Shown: positions 34,601-41,470 of the stretch, piece by piece
Position numbering within the stretch: position 1 is the stretch's first letter
Layout of the letters: the number at the start of each line of letters is the position of its first letter
NCBI GenBank assembly: GCA_964030475.1
Contig: CAXIPT010000005.1
Coordinates: 5,035,020-5,099,019 of the forward strand
Length of the DNA: 64,000 nucleotides
Direction of reading: 5' to 3'
Origin: Tethya wilhelma
Lineage: Eukaryota; Porifera; Demospongiae; Tethyida; Tethyidae
Notes under the pieces: generated by a model
What the model saw: the letters and a program-made list of their open reading frames with translations, nothing else
Told to the model about the DNA's origin: nothing
Databases searched by the model: none
Program-made: the position numbers and the translations under genes

Positions 34601-37207
34601 AGAAGTGAACACAAACACATATGTATTATGCCTCATTTCCAGACCCTCTTCCCCCCATTTCTCTCTCTCTAAACATAGAGAAATAATGCTTTATAATAAT
34701 ATTATGCTGTGCTTTTTGGTAAAAAAAAGAAAAAAAAAAACAAATAAACAAAAACACCTGCTGCACCCTACCTCTCTACTGGTGAGATGTGAGAACACTT
34801 CCAGTAGTTCCACTCCTTCCTGGACGGTTGTGACAGTCCTAAAGGCCGTGTTGATGACGTTTTGAACCATCACCTCCAAATCTTTCAGCCCTCCACGGAA
34901 CTTGTTGTAATCATCATGCCAGCTGGTGGCCTTCACGTCGAGGATGGTCTTATGGACAGCCTTCAAGCCACTCAGATGTTTCTCAAAGGTGTGTTCGATC
35001 TCTTTCAGGCTGCGAGTGAGCTCTGGGCCACGACAGCCACCAAAACAAGGCATGGGTTTCTTTTTCCCTTCGGAACATCTAGCAAAGTGCTCCTACAAGA
35101 GCACGGATAGACAATAGAGATAGAATCAGCTATACATCATTATTGTATAGCTTTACGGTTGCAGTTATTAAAGGCTGGGAATACAGGGGCTTGGTTAATA
35201 ATCTTATTATGTGTACCTGTCCTTCTACAACTTCCAGCAGGTCTTTGCACCTCTGAATGAAAGCATCCACTTGAGCAAAGATGCTTGACTCATCCAGCAG
35301 CCATTCTTCATTGGAAAATCTATTGTGGATTCTACTGATGTGATCGTATGTGTCCTTCCACGACTGACAGCATGCTGTGCTCTCCTTGAGAGCCTCTCTG
35401 CTTCTCTCCACGAACCCATCAAAGATGTCGTCCAATGAGATCTTACTGCAACATCTCTTTATAATGTCGCTGCTCACCTACACACAAAGATAGAATGATA
35501 AAACTGCACTGGATTGATACTATCCTGCATGTAATATTGTAGCGTACTTTTCTCAGAAGTCCATTGAGTCTCTCTCTGCTCTTGTAGTGCTCTGAGTTCA
35601 TCCATATCACTCTGACTGTGTTGAGCAGTTTGGGTAGTAAACCAGGAATGCTCTTGGGCTCGGCTTTAGCCAGCTCCTGACATGGATCACTCAAAAGGGA
35701 GATAAACTTGAGACAATTCTCAGCTTTGGCATGACTCTCCTAAAAAGTCATTGCATATGAACATCAAGCAAGCAAATAATAAAGACTACATTTATTTATA
35801 TTAAACTATGTTAACAGGCAACAATTTGTCAAGTAATGCTTTATTTTAAGCACCTGTATCAGGTTTGAAAGCTTCTTGAACGGTGCTAGGTATGAGGACT
35901 TGGCCATTTCGATGATTTTCACCACTCTGGTCACGCCTGGTTGAATCAATTGTGTAGTCAGTCCAGAGAGGTCCTCGCATCTGGCTCTCCAGAACTCAAT
36001 CTCTTCCAGTGGACCAGAACTGTCTGCACTCTCCAGTGCTTCCTGACTAGCCAGCACCTCCTTGATCTGACGAGTCCAGTGAATCACAACAACTATAAAA
36101 TGGAAGAGAAAGAAAGATCACCAAACAGTTTAAGCAAACTTTTATCCACTGAGGTATGGTAATTATTTATACCACAATAAAAATGTTATGCAGTCTTGCA
36201 CCATGCAATATTCATAGCCCACAACGTACAAGAAGTGTTACCAAAGCAGTCTCTTTCCCAGGCTCCTCCTTCACAGATTTTGAAGAAAATATTTGCGAAG
36301 GAGAAGCCTGGGAAAGAGGCTGTTACCAAAGTACCTTCCAGTCTTTGCACAAGGTCTTTGTCCCTGTGAGCATTGGGTGCTGCCATCCTGGTGCCTTCAT
36401 TGGGGACATAGAGCACTGTATGGCCCACAGTCTTGTGTTGGGCGTCTGTCAAATGGGCCATAAACTTGTGCACTTGACCTGAAAAATCATTTCGAAAACC
36501 TACAAAAAAATTGGTTAAGAAAAACAAAACAAATTGGCTATGTGTAACAGCTAGCAAATCACTATAGTTCTCACTCACACAAGAGGTCAATATTTATCAA
36601 AATAAGCAATAATTTAAGTTAGGTAGGATACTGTCTGGCCATATTGTGTTTTCAAAGAATGTGGGAGCATAGAGGTTGTGCATTGTCCTCAGTAGACTGT
36701 CCACGTAGCTTCCATGAATGGTTCCAAACTGAACAACGTGTGGGAAGTTGCTTGCTGTCACTTTAGCATTCTCTTCACGGGCAAAGTACATCATTTCTTC
36801 AACTTCGTGTGATGGCAACACATTGCACACTGTCAGTCCATTCGTCTCATCGATGTAAATGAGTAGAAGCTGCTCTTTTTCATCTGTGACAAACTTGGTG
36901 ATGAGTGAACTGTGTTCTTCAGTCCACATGTCATCTGTGAGCCCATTCAAAACGGTACGAGTCTTCACCAGGCTTACCTACATTAGAGGATAGATGTATT
37001 TAAAATTGAGCTCAGTGCGTTGCTTTTGCTTGCACAGTGACTTACATTGTCTCCTACTGGTGACTCGGTGCCTGCTGCGCTGTGGGCTGGACTGTTGCTG
37101 GAGGCGTCTTCAGCTTCCCTTTGGCTGTCTGCTTCGGACTCTTCCAAATCTGCAAGCTTGGTCCCTCCGGAAAAGCTCTCTTCTAGTTCTGCTGTAGGGC
37201 TCTCCAT
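1..37207 (-). CDS. DNAH2: Axonemal dynein heavy chain 2 (whole gene span, 3' end outside window)
   Basis: ATP-driven minus-end microtubule motor of the inner dynein arm (I1/f) in cilia and flagella. The start ATG at 37205-37207 sits in a strong ACCATGG context. I placed 42 exons whose phases all agree, giving about 3,270 codons of the roughly 4,400 usual for the family; the linker-distal C-terminal part (rest of stalk, AAA5, AAA6) lies beyond position 1. Tail, linker, AAA1-AAA4 and the start of the stalk match vertebrate DNAH2 more closely than other heavy chains, for example [13 protein letters not shown] at the exon 19/20 junction and [20 protein letters not shown] after it. Introns are short except two gene-bearing ones of 4.4 and 17.3 kb. 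One exon (865-202) is broken by a 134-bp rearrangement. Identity is certain at family level; paralogue DNAH2 is very likely. Confidence 0.97.
292..535. repeat. 134-bp direct duplication with a 32-nt inverted segment inside a DNAH2 exon
   Basis: Bases 292-392 recur almost exactly at 426-526. Between them, 393-424 is the reverse complement of 504-535, so the segment can fold back on itself. The repeat period is 134 bp, which is not a multiple of three and therefore shifts the dynein frame: one copy reads into [11 protein letters not shown], the other into an unrelated frame and a stop. The pattern of forward copy, short inverted piece and renewed forward copy is what replication template switching or a chimeric read join leaves. 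Whether it is real in the animal cannot be told from the sequence. Confidence 0.9.
1988..5854 (+). CDS. Secreted beta-helix repeat protein with multi-pass membrane C-terminus, nested in DNAH2
   Basis: Two exons (1988-2366 and 2568-5854, phase 1, GT-AG) encode 1,221 residues. A signal peptide (about residues 1-24, [11 protein letters not shown]) is followed by roughly 500 residues of short Asn-rich beta-strand repeats like the right-handed parallel beta-helix of pectate-lyase-type proteins (for example [20 protein letters not shown]), with many N-x-S/T glycosylation sites. A cysteine-rich part ([17 protein letters not shown]) precedes about eight to ten hydrophobic segments from about residue 820 to 1150, then a cytosolic tail with RPLLQD and REPLLEDY, possible sorting motifs. 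The architecture resembles uncharacterised families I associate with sponges and cnidarians; no function is assigned. The gene lies antisense in the intron between DNAH2 exons 38 and 39, with about 200-340 bp to either exon, so both use different strands of the same DNA. Confidence 0.88.
6065..12586 (-). CDS. DNAH2: DNAH2 exons 20-38: linker and AAA1-AAA4 motor modules
   Basis: Exons: 12586-12506, 12449-12231, 12140-11766, 11676-11587, 11526-11330, 11186-10997, 10888-10580, 10472-10194, 9923-9708, 9563-9309, 9148-8849, 8568-8324, 8242-8044, 7956-7899, 7831-7668, 7542-7249, 7006-6790, 6717-6562, 6393-6065. AAA1, the main ATPase, has Walker A GPAGTGKT near 11108-11131 followed by CFDEFNRI (Walker B). 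AAA2 has GLSGSGKS near 9780-9803, AAA3 GPVGTGKT at 8119-8142 with FMDDLNMP, and AAA4 [10 protein letters not shown] near 6320-6345. All four nucleotide sites look intact. The acceptor at 6393 must be the upstream ACACAG: using the next AG would put a stop in frame. Confidence 0.96.
10033..10103 (+). repeat. tRNA-like sequence (probable SINE head or tRNA pseudogene)
   Basis: Inside a DNAH2 intron, TAGCTCAGTGG at 10040-10050 fits a polymerase III A box and GGGTTCAAATCCC at 10082-10094 fits a B box, with tRNA-like spacing. The T stem is imperfect and I cannot pair a clean 7-bp acceptor stem, so a functional tRNA is unlikely. A tRNA-derived SINE fragment is the simplest reading. Confidence 0.5.
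12644..12686. repeat. Near-perfect 43-nt hairpin
   Basis: The two arms (CATTAAAGGGCCTTGGATCA and its complement with one mismatch) meet at the centre, just past DNAH2 exon 20. One arm is also recognisable in the duplicated copies near 14519 and 19270, so the hairpin belonged to the duplicated block or arose at its edge. Confidence 0.7.
13525..13533 (+). promoter_or_regulatory. TATA box of cysteine-rich gene A
   Basis: TTATAAAAG lies 59 bp before the start codon at 13592. The same position in paralogue C carries TATAAAA, supporting a real core promoter. Confidence 0.65.
13592..14198 (+). CDS. Type-1 secreted CXCXC-repeat protein A
   Basis: Exons 13592-13663 and 13743-14198 (phase 0, GT-AG) give 175 residues. 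The first exon is exactly a 24-residue signal peptide ([20 protein letters not shown], then EAQQ). The second carries about six repeats of C-x10-C-x-C-x-C with a central WD, e.g. [16 protein letters not shown]. This spacing is the Balbiani ring 3/VEGF-C silk-homology motif (CXCXC repeat family), known from secreted proteins with dense disulfides. No growth-factor domain is present. The role is unknown; extracellular matrix, mucus or defence are all possible. It is the first of an alternating tandem array inside the DNAH2 intron and its closest relative is gene C. Confidence 0.85.
14438..14530 (-). pseudogene. DNAH2: Relic of DNAH2 exon 20 acceptor region (copy 1)
   Basis: The stretch around 14446-14480 matches the 5' part of DNAH2 exon 20 and its acceptor (real copy 12555-12600), and the similarity continues into the adjoining intron (AGGAATAAACAACTTCT, CCAAGGCCCT). 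On the minus strand the AG acceptor survives and the reading starts NIFISEDI, then hits TGA. It is therefore a dead fragment carried along by tandem duplication. Confidence 0.75.
14769..14888. mobile_element. 120-bp inverted-repeat element upstream of gene B
   Basis: GGCTGGGATGATTCATACA at the left end is mirrored by an imperfect inverted copy ending AATTATCCCAGCC. A related element stands at 19522-19624 before gene D, and a left-end match occurs at 13406 before gene A, so it travelled with the duplications or is part of the promoter. Confidence 0.5.
14975..14980 (+). promoter_or_regulatory. TATA box of cysteine-rich gene B
   Basis: GTTGCTATAAAAGCAA is conserved with gene D (19727), 79-91 bp ahead of the start codons, and is flanked by a small inverted repeat (GTTGCT/AGCAAC). 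Confidence 0.65.
15054..15621 (+). CDS. Type-2 secreted CXCXC-repeat protein B
   Basis: Exons 15054-15140 and 15205-15621 (phase 0) give 167 residues; the start could equally be the ATGATG at 15066. The signal peptide ([20 protein letters not shown]) ends in ALKKK at the intron, a possible basic processing site. Five regular C-x10-C-x-C-x-C repeats follow ([32 protein letters not shown]), then a diverged CIGCC unit and the tail NTPPCQY. The signal sequence and tail set type 2 apart from type 1, though both share the repeat and the gene structure, so the two types are old duplicates. Nearest relative: gene D. Confidence 0.85.
16171..16177 (+). promoter_or_regulatory. TATA box of cysteine-rich gene C
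   Basis: TATAAAA 56 bp before the ATG at 16227, within a block (GTACACAGGATGCACAAA) also found before gene A. Confidence 0.6.
16227..17045 (+). CDS. Type-1 secreted CXCXC-repeat protein C
   Basis: Exons 16227-16298 and 16362-17045 (phase 0) give 251 residues. The 24-residue signal exon is nearly identical to that of gene A. The second exon has about ten C-x10-C-x-C-x-C units ([32 protein letters not shown] and others) against six in gene A, so repeat number has changed by internal duplication. Later units near the C-terminus are separated by short LPLLC/PSLPC linkers and the last lacks the final cysteine. No catalytic residues are expected; function unknown. Confidence 0.86.
17219..17602. 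mobile_element. 384-bp foldback element with about 105-bp inverted arms
   Basis: 17219-17322 and 17501-17602 are nearly exact reverse complements (left arm begins ACAAGTAGTAAAAATTTC), enclosing about 180 bp. No ORF. It sits in sequence absent from the equivalent place after gene A, so it belongs to a later insertion. Confidence 0.8.
17691..17708. promoter_or_regulatory. Palindromic NRF-1-like site
   Basis: TAATGCGCATGCGCATTA is a perfect 18-nt palindrome containing the TGCGCATGCGCA consensus bound by NRF-1, a common element of housekeeping promoters. It lies 46 bp ahead of a small open reading exon at 17754. Confidence 0.45.
17754..17839 (+). pseudogene. Possible orphan first exon
   Basis: From ATG 17754 (context AAAAATGG) 28 codons run open ([20 protein letters not shown]...) to a good donor GG|GTAAAA. 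No downstream partner exon is seen before the next element. It may be the promoter and first exon of a gene copied into the intron; it is reported for its structure only. Confidence 0.25.
18318..18393 (-). pseudogene. DNAH2: Relic of DNAH2 exon 20 acceptor region (copy 2), split by a transposon
   Basis: TTGGAAGTTGCTTTCATATG and the following CTTCACCAATAAAAATG match exon 20 at 12557-12587; the minus strand reads NIFIGEDI then TGA, the same stop as in copy 1, so both copies descend from one dead ancestor. The matching intron half resumes at 19247 beyond an 851-bp TA-flanked insert. Confidence 0.8.
18394..19244. mobile_element. Non-autonomous Tc1/mariner-type element (851 bp)
   Basis: Terminal inverted repeats begin CAGTGTTCCA and continue ATGAAGAGAGCAAACTTTTT for about 30 bp at both ends. 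TA dinucleotides flank it (18392-18393 and 19245-19246), and the paralogous site at about 14492 is empty with a single TA. This is diagnostic of TA-targeting transposition. No transposase ORF is present, so it was mobilised in trans. Confidence 0.88.
19522..19624. mobile_element. Inverted-repeat element upstream of gene D
   Basis: Counterpart of 14769-14888: left end GGCTGGAATGATTCATACA and right end AATTATCCCAGCC, with internal deletions. Confidence 0.45.
19727..19733 (+). promoter_or_regulatory. TATA box of cysteine-rich gene D
   Basis: GTTGCTATAAAAGCAA context identical to gene B, 53 bp before the ATG at 19786. Confidence 0.65.
19786..20293 (+). CDS. Type-2 secreted CXCXC-repeat protein D
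   Basis: Exons 19786-19887 and 19946-20293 (phase 0) give 149 residues. The upstream ATG ([14 protein letters not shown]...) is in frame with the MMKFG start used in gene B; either could initiate. The signal peptide and ALKKK junction match gene B, followed by four C-x10-C-x-C-x-C repeats, a diverged [14 protein letters not shown] unit and the tail NSPPCQY. It has one repeat fewer than B. No stop or frame break, so presumably expressed. Confidence 0.84.
20629..20886 (+). pseudogene. Truncated type-1 CXCXC-repeat pseudogene E
   Basis: Begins with the splice acceptor and [12 protein letters not shown] as in gene C exon 2, but carries three in-frame stops (CTATAA, TATTAG, CATTAA), lacks the signal-peptide exon and ends at an inserted inverted-repeat element. 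It is the last and degraded member of the array. Confidence 0.88.
20891..21058. mobile_element. 168-bp MITE-like element truncating pseudogene E
   Basis: TAGAGCGGGTGCAAT at the left and its exact complement at the right; interior about 140 bp without an ORF, with an internal repeat of GCCATACGGAAGT. Confidence 0.75.
21384..24698 (-). CDS. LINE ORF2: APE endonuclease and reverse transcriptase
   Basis: An open frame of 1,104 codons. The N-terminal exonuclease-endonuclease-phosphatase domain (about residues 8-250) has [20 protein letters not shown] and SDHLSLHF, the usual Asn, Glu, Asp and His positions. The reverse transcriptase (about 520-800) has [45 protein letters not shown] and the catalytic [10 protein letters not shown]. 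One motif reads YCSIALAP where YRPIAL is usual. The frame runs without a stop through the 3' hexanucleotide repeats (LQLQLQLQ) into flanking DNA, so the last 50-60 codons are not element protein and the original stop is missing or was elsewhere. Confidence 0.92.
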   Translation of the reverse strand: MTVSRTDHLKLVSYNCRGWKSGSQYVNSLLDSCDICLVQEHWLFRENLDALLISNDFLYVGVSGMDSHELLSGRPYGGCGILYRKSLSPVVRRVFSNSKRFCAISLNSRNDVDNSSFITLLICVYLPTDYASSESHSLFSDAITELEGFISSESFDNVVIAGDFNVDFARGVTNASCLSSLMSSLSLVCADNVKFSYHNDDYTSLSCIDHVLTLSSNVSLINSVVTHDSVQNFSDHLSLHFNLLFSGVLSVPTHSCHNAHVSRSSHGSPSSQCSINWNRVDPCHLSAYSDCLKSTLPKLSDEVLNCCNPDCVSHYHCINLFCNHLLSCVIEAADNSFPKYQHHHRSSQSLPGWSRAAAPLKQTANFWHRVWSDCGCPTSGVLFQIKKNSKRRFKYEVRRLRRRQRHIRRENLAHSLSQARPQEFWKQVKALSRSSRGASSSVASSVDGCTSEEDIANLFSTKLEALFNSCPQSASSSTFLSDVSRSISVSDLSSLHVSPESVQEAISQLKPRKHDGSSCISNHFTCAKEVLCDPLSQLFTAMLRHGFVPDSIRDCILVPIPKPGKDPSSSDSYCSIALAPTLSKVFEWCILFNFQTSFTTSSLQFGFKPGCSADLCTGVLKNVIQKYLENGSPVYGCFLDASKAFDRVNHAILFKKLLSRNLPPAVVRLLSFWYSSQRFKVRWASNYSVPFSPTNGVQQGGVLSPILFTIYIDDLLESLEGDGVGCFWNHHFAGAVCYADDIALIASSPSALRRMLQTCSQFSDQHHLSFNVTKTQLIKFYKGVNFNLVSEPSPRFVFLGENLSLSKSVVHLGHILSFNLSDDDDIQAISRDLCRKANCLLHTFSCCDPIVKTHLFSSFCMSLYGASLWRLSSPQLSALEVSFNNILRKIWLLPRNCHTSILHSVACLPSIYNIVYLRSSKLISCAMKSNSHLISDIYLSSSSCAYTSFGYNLLYGDKHIKHYPISARLCGDFVRTVRCHPDDNHPIWTLTSMTCVPFDSLFSIGVNFNIIIITLLYYVTLCVLFVCPWLLLLEFPILQLQLQLQLQLTRGCESVRGSSFCHSGRLAADILLLFSREEYTIPVFAQLITEFFSVNGRTIDNILW
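21554..26125 (-). mobile_element. Nearly intact two-ORF LINE (non-LTR retrotransposon)
   Basis: Reads on the minus strand: ORF1 (SAND plus RRM-like), ORF2 (APE endonuclease plus reverse transcriptase), then a 3' tail of ATTACA-type hexanucleotide repeats at 21554-21588 instead of poly(A). That tail and two-ORF plan suit the CR1/L2/Jockey-like group; no RNase H domain is seen. The 5' boundary is unclear; a 7-bp minisatellite at 26473-26513 may mark it. Both ORFs are open, so the insertion is young. No target-site duplication could be fixed by eye. Confidence 0.9.
24695..26125 (-). CDS. LINE ORF1: SAND domain plus L1-type RNA-binding domain
   Basis: 476 residues. Residues about 20-100 ([47 protein letters not shown]) match the SAND DNA-binding fold of DEAF1/Sp100, including the KWxSPxEFE strand and the KDWK-like GKWK. 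After a Ser-rich linker and a probable coiled coil, the C-terminal part ([40 protein letters not shown]) resembles the RRM/C-terminal domain of LINE-1 ORF1 proteins, an RNA chaperone. The stop overlaps the ORF2 start as ATGA (24698-24695). The choice among early ATGs (26125, 26113 and later) is open. Confidence 0.85.
   Translation of the reverse strand: MHCAMDSSQALGSTMSDSGSSSMITVKCGSIEGTLDLEKLDISVVEPGKEGSCKCICYNSKWVSPIEFESLGGRSKSGKWKQSIKVAGNASLGTRLAQRPARSSTSSERHRSHSSPSSQSSTTSLSSGSSFIVNPILAFVKVQRLHGDYSSLKQTIASHFDCSSLVDALKCLWDHQGNVLKELGLSFHSRRSTDKRDAFDAVFADLVNAFNKLDEVDKVPLLHCEALQLFNLPCVKPDPISKRLEDNTIAITALSEKIDALFSSNIRKVLDETVASLQSKLSEFSSSVSSFSTFVSSKSNDGVGVTAHGASSSKLPTRGQDPSLSRSATKPRAYVDRSSNVILFGVPELPLSETKGIIDEVVLHLLDKSVDIRDAFRLGRKTARPADDSSSLPRPRPLLIKLASVWDRRLLLAARRNLKSFEKYKLFIREDLPPESRQFTHRKPSDKSQAQAFNVPEGSDSESANPVVTDPEQSQQ
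26473..26513. repeat. 7-bp minisatellite (GGAGCAC)n
   Basis: About five and a half head-to-tail copies, upstream (in the LINE's sense) of ORF1; next to it AAGACTCACTTGA also repeats three times (26405-26449). Confidence 0.85.
26891..27800. mobile_element. 910-bp TA-flanked inverted-repeat element
   Basis: Both ends begin TGTGACCTGTCAAGGGAAAA and match for about 35 bp in inverted orientation; TA flanks each end (26889-26890, 27801-27802). The interior has no transposase and no convincing ORF. Confidence 0.75.
27801..29904. other. Gene-free 5' part of the large DNAH2 intron
   Basis: Apart from the direct repeats above and an N at 29707 I see no coding potential, RNA gene or splice-supported exon here. 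Confidence 0.6.
28308..29050. repeat. Two direct copies of a roughly 250-bp repeat
   Basis: 28308-28572 and 28785-29050 align along their length (AACAGTATC, GGGAGATTTGG, GGTTGGATGAGGAGAAT, GGGAAACCCTCAGTAATTCG), separated by about 210 bp, at about 85-90% identity by eye. Neither copy is coding. The block contains several short self-complementary stretches. Confidence 0.8.
29905..37207 (-). CDS. DNAH2: DNAH2 exons 1-19: N-terminal tail and stem
   Basis: Exons read on the minus strand: 37207-37046, 36977-36632, 36499-36335, 36092-35854, 35739-35548, 35477-35217, 35092-34772, 34596-34414, 34340-34156, 33927-33594, 33446-33231, 32970-32635, 32537-32422, 32340-32044, 31826-31580, 31260-31012, 30948-30787, 30596-30250, 30085-29905. 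All borders are GT-AG and the phases chain without a break. The first exon encodes a poorly conserved acidic/Ser-rich head. The rest is the DHC tail (N1 and N2 regions) that dimerises and binds intermediate chains and cargo; signatures include [35 protein letters not shown] and [17 protein letters not shown]. Introns hold two small inverted-repeat elements (31305-31494, 33036-33216). Confidence 0.96.
31305..31494. mobile_element. Small inverted-repeat element in a DNAH2 intron
   Basis: TACCGTAATTGG at the left and AACTACGGTA at the right, with several internal copies of CGAAAATTAAACA-like sequence. It belongs to the loose CCGTA-ended family seen four times in the window. Confidence 0.55.
33036..33216. 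mobile_element. MITE of the CCGTATAGCGGGAAA family (copy 1)
   Basis: Left end TATCGTATAGAGGGAAATTT, right end complementary (AAATTTCCCGCTATACGGTA). It lies in a DNAH2 intron, is non-coding and is flanked by TA. Confidence 0.7.
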
Positions 37208-37422
37208 GGTTGAACTACAATCAAACTGCAATCCTTTGGCGGTACAAGCGTTTTATACTTCACAAGAAGCCGCCATTTTCAGCAACTGTTACCTTGGCAA
37301 CTGTTTAGCATTACATCATTACATCAAATTGCGCGCGCGAATAACCGCGCCCATGCCCACTCGTGGATCAGCAACTTCAAAGCTTCACAAGACTGAAAAA
37401 GAGGAATCAAGTTCACACCATC
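37208..37422. promoter_or_regulatory. Divergent promoter between DNAH2 and the gasdermin-like gene
   Basis: Only 215 bp separate the two start codons, so both promoters and 5' leaders lie here. A run of CpG-bearing bases (GCGCGCGCGAATAACCGCGC, 37331-37350) stands out from the AT-rich surroundings. No TATA box is evident. Confidence 0.7.
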
Positions 37423-38350
37423 ATGTCTGTGCAGACACTCTTTGGAAGAGCCATCTCTAACCTCCTACCGTCTGCTATTCCAACTCAACTGGAACGCATA
37501 GACGAATTTGCTATTGGGAAAGTCCTCATTCACAAGAAGAAACCGCGGAAATTTCTGTCATGGCGCCACCACGACCTCCACTTCACTGGCCACTCTTTGT
37601 CAAGCTTGCTAGCTGACGACCAAAATCTCACAATTGCCACGTCCAGCAACTTTCTGTTCAAAGTAGAGAAAGATACTAGCTCTGCAACAGTAAAAGTGAA
37701 CCTGGACGCAGAGTTGAGTCTGAGAGAGAGTCTGGTCAAGATGGAAGCAAAGCTGAAAGCAGACGAAATGAAGACCCTAACCATTTCTACTGGCTTGGGC
37801 AAAGTCACCCGCATATCTACCAACCTTCTACCTGACTGTCTCTCCTTCAACCTCAAGGTGAAGGTGGACCATCCTATTGTGAAGGAGGCAATGGATAAGG
37901 GAAGGACACTGTTTGTCATAACAAGCCTCTATGAATCCGAACACTGCAACGTTGAAGTGAGCATGAAAAAGACAGAAGATGAGACCCTCAGTGGTGGAGC
38001 ATCTGCTGAGGCCGGGGCTGAGGCTGGAGAGACAGTGGGAGATTCAAAGACAGCAACACAAGGTAACAATTGTTTGAAAAACCAATTTATCTGAGATTTT
38101 GGGATGTTTTATTCTTAAGTCTTCATTAGCTTGTATTGTGGTTTGTTTGGTACAAGCAATGTATGGTTTCGTGAAGTATAATGAAATATTTTGGAGTCAT
38201 TTGTATAGTCATGCTTTAAACCCTATTTTGTGAAGAGAAGCATGTTAATTTAGCTTACACTTCATAATACCATAGATATACTGTTTTGGTTAATAGTATA
38301 AAGTAACACTTCCTTCGGTAGTCAAAACACTGTAGTGTAACGACTTGTTG

Positions 38351-38405
<55 letters not shown>

Positions 38406-40360
38406 CACACATGCAGTGATCAGTAGAGAGATGCCCACACCTATTGCCTTCCTTCTTCTCAAGCTGGTCATCAAAGACAACGGAGAGATTGTGCCCAAAC
38501 TAAACAGCGGTCTCTCTCACCAGTTCCATGTAAGTTAGACCACCACTACACCAACAACCCAAAAAAAAACAAAAAAAACCAACCCTTTTCACCTTCTCAG
38601 CCTCTGAAATTGTACTGTAAGACTATGTAAATTTTTAGTACTACATAATAGCTGCAACCACACACACACACACACAGCAATTTACATGTACTATCAAAAC
38701 ATATGATACTGAACATGTCAGTATAATATTTGTGTCTCTGTTGTAGTCTATACTCGTTTTTGTTTTTGTCATATGGGCCTATCCCAGGCCTGATGCCATC
38801 TTGGCATGACGTTGAAATATAATTCAATTCACTTCAATACAACTTCACATAAACTTTATTTTCTAATTTCCTGTTTCATTCCTCATTTGATTAGATAGAT
38901 AGATCGTAATTTAAGATTATATATAATGAATGTATAGTTCATTTTGTACTGTATTACTCGTCCATAGTGCCATGTGTAGTGATGTGGTCTCAGGTGTAAA
39001 GTTGCAAGGTGTCCCTTTTATGAGGGACACATGAATAGGTTAGTAAGGAAGTGCATTTAAATCAAGAGTGTATACAGCATATCTTTCTGAGGGGTTGTAA
39101 ATCAGCTAGCTGAATGTAACACTGAAGGACTAAGGCTGGGATGTTGAGTCTTACAGTGAAATCTGTGGGTGCACTGTCTTGTAGCTAATTTGCACTTGAC
39201 ATGGCTGCAATGTAGTGTAAGTGTACATTCTACACCATAACCACTTGAGAACTACTTAAAGTGGTGTTAGCGTACAGGAATGAATACCTAGCTTTGTAAT
39301 CAATTACCTGAGTTGAGTATCATACTTAGTGTCAGTTCCCAAGATACTATGATTTACATCCCACCCCCCCCCCTCCTATACTCTCTCTCTCTCNCTTCAA
39401 AGCTTCGCAAGACTGAAAAAGAGGAATCAAGTTCACACCATCATGTCTGTGCAGACACTCTTTGGAAGAGCCATCTCTAACCTCCTACCGTCTGCTATTC
39501 CAACTCAACTGGAACGCATAGACGAATTTTCCATTGGGAAAGTCCTCATTCACAAGAAGAAACCGCGGAAATTTCTGTCATGGCGCCACCACGACCTCCA
39601 CTTCACTGGCCACTCTTTGTCAAGCTTGCTAGCTGACGACCAAAATCTCACAATTGCCACGTCCAGCAACTTTCTGTTCAAAGTAGAGAAAGATACTAGC
39701 TCTGCAACAGTACAAGTGAACCTGGACGCTGAGCTGAGTCTGAGAGAGAGTCTGGTCAAGATGGAAGCAAAGTTGAAAGCAGATGAACTGAAGACCTTAA
39801 CCATTTCTACAGGCTTGGGCAAAGTCACACGCATATCTACCAACCTTCTACCCGACTGTCTCTCCTTCAACCTCAAGGTCAAGGTGGATCATCCTATTGT
39901 GAAGGAGGCAATGGATAAGGGAAGGACACTGTTTGTCATAACAAGCCTCTACGAATCTGAACACTGCAACATTGAAGTGAGCATGAAAAAGATAGAAGAT
40001 GAGACCCTCAGTGGTGGAGCATCTGCTGAGGCCGGGGCAGAAGCTGGAGAGACAGTGGGAGATTCAAAGACAGCAACACAGGGTAACAATTATTATTGTT
40101 TGATAAACCAACCTGAGCTTTTCCCAAGTCTTCATTAGCTTGTCTTGTGGTTTGTTTGGTACAAGCGATGTATGGTTTCGTGAAGTATAATGATGAAATA
40201 TTCTGGGAGAAAGGTCATGCTTTAATAGCTTATGCCATAGATATAGAAACATTAGATCCTTTGAGTGTTTGTACTGTTTTAATTCAAGTAAAGGGGTAGG
40301 TTAATGTATCAAGTAACACTTCCTTCGGTAGTCAAAACAGTGTAGTGTAACGACTTGTTG

Positions 40361-40407
<47 letters not shown>

Positions 40408-41073
40408 CAGTGATCAGCAGAGAGATGCCCACACCAATTGCCTTCCTTCTTCTCAAGCTGGTCATCAAAGACAACGGAGAGATTGTGCCCAAACTAAACA
40501 GCGGTCTCTCTCATCAGTTCCACGTAAGTTAGACCAACACTACAGCTTCACATATATTTTATTTTCTAATTTCCTGTCTCATTCCTCATTAGATTAGATA
40601 GATCGTAACTTAAGATATTTTTATATAGTTCATTTTGTACTGTATTACTCATCCATAGTGATGTGGTCTTAGGTGTAAAGTTGCAAGGTGCCCCTTCAAT
40701 GAGGGACACATGAATGGGTTAGTAAGGAAGTGCTTTTAAAAGAATCAACTCAAGAGTGTATATATCTTTCTGAGGGGTTGTAAATCAACTAGCTGAATGT
40801 AACACTGAAGGACTAAGGCTGGAATGTCGAGTCTTAGACTGAAATCTGTGGGGTGCACTGTCTTGTAGCTAATTTGCACTTGACATAATGACTATGGCTG
40901 CAACATTACAAGATGTAGTATAAGTGTACATTCTACACCCATAACCACTTGAGAACTACTTAGAGTGGTGTTTGAGTACAGGAATGGATACCTAGCTTTG
41001 TAATCAATTACCTGAGTTGTTAGCATCAGTTCCCTAGATACTATGATTTATATTCCCCCTCCACACACACTAA

Positions 41074-41137
<64 letters not shown>

Positions 41138-41417
41138 NCACACACACACAGAAATCCAACATTGAATTTGTTGACAGTCCTGATGGTGGCTTACCCTCCA
41201 AGTACCAGTCACATATTACACGACCTCGCTTCACAACAAATGAATCCCTCAACGAATGGGTGGTCGTAGACATTGTTAGTGGAAAGGTCAGGATAGAAAT
41301 TAAAATTCTATCTACTAAGATTAGGAAATTTATTCCTAGATCCTTTTGTTTTTGTGCAATAATTATTTCCTTGCTAAGCAAATAGAGTTGACAACTACTG
41401 TATCTGTCATCCCCTTT

Positions 41418-41470
<53 letters not shown>

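Noticed and set aside
37423..38529. A separate short gene made from the first gasdermin copy
   Set aside because: It would end right after exon 2 without a domain-completing exon, and the surrounding evidence favours an assembly duplicate.
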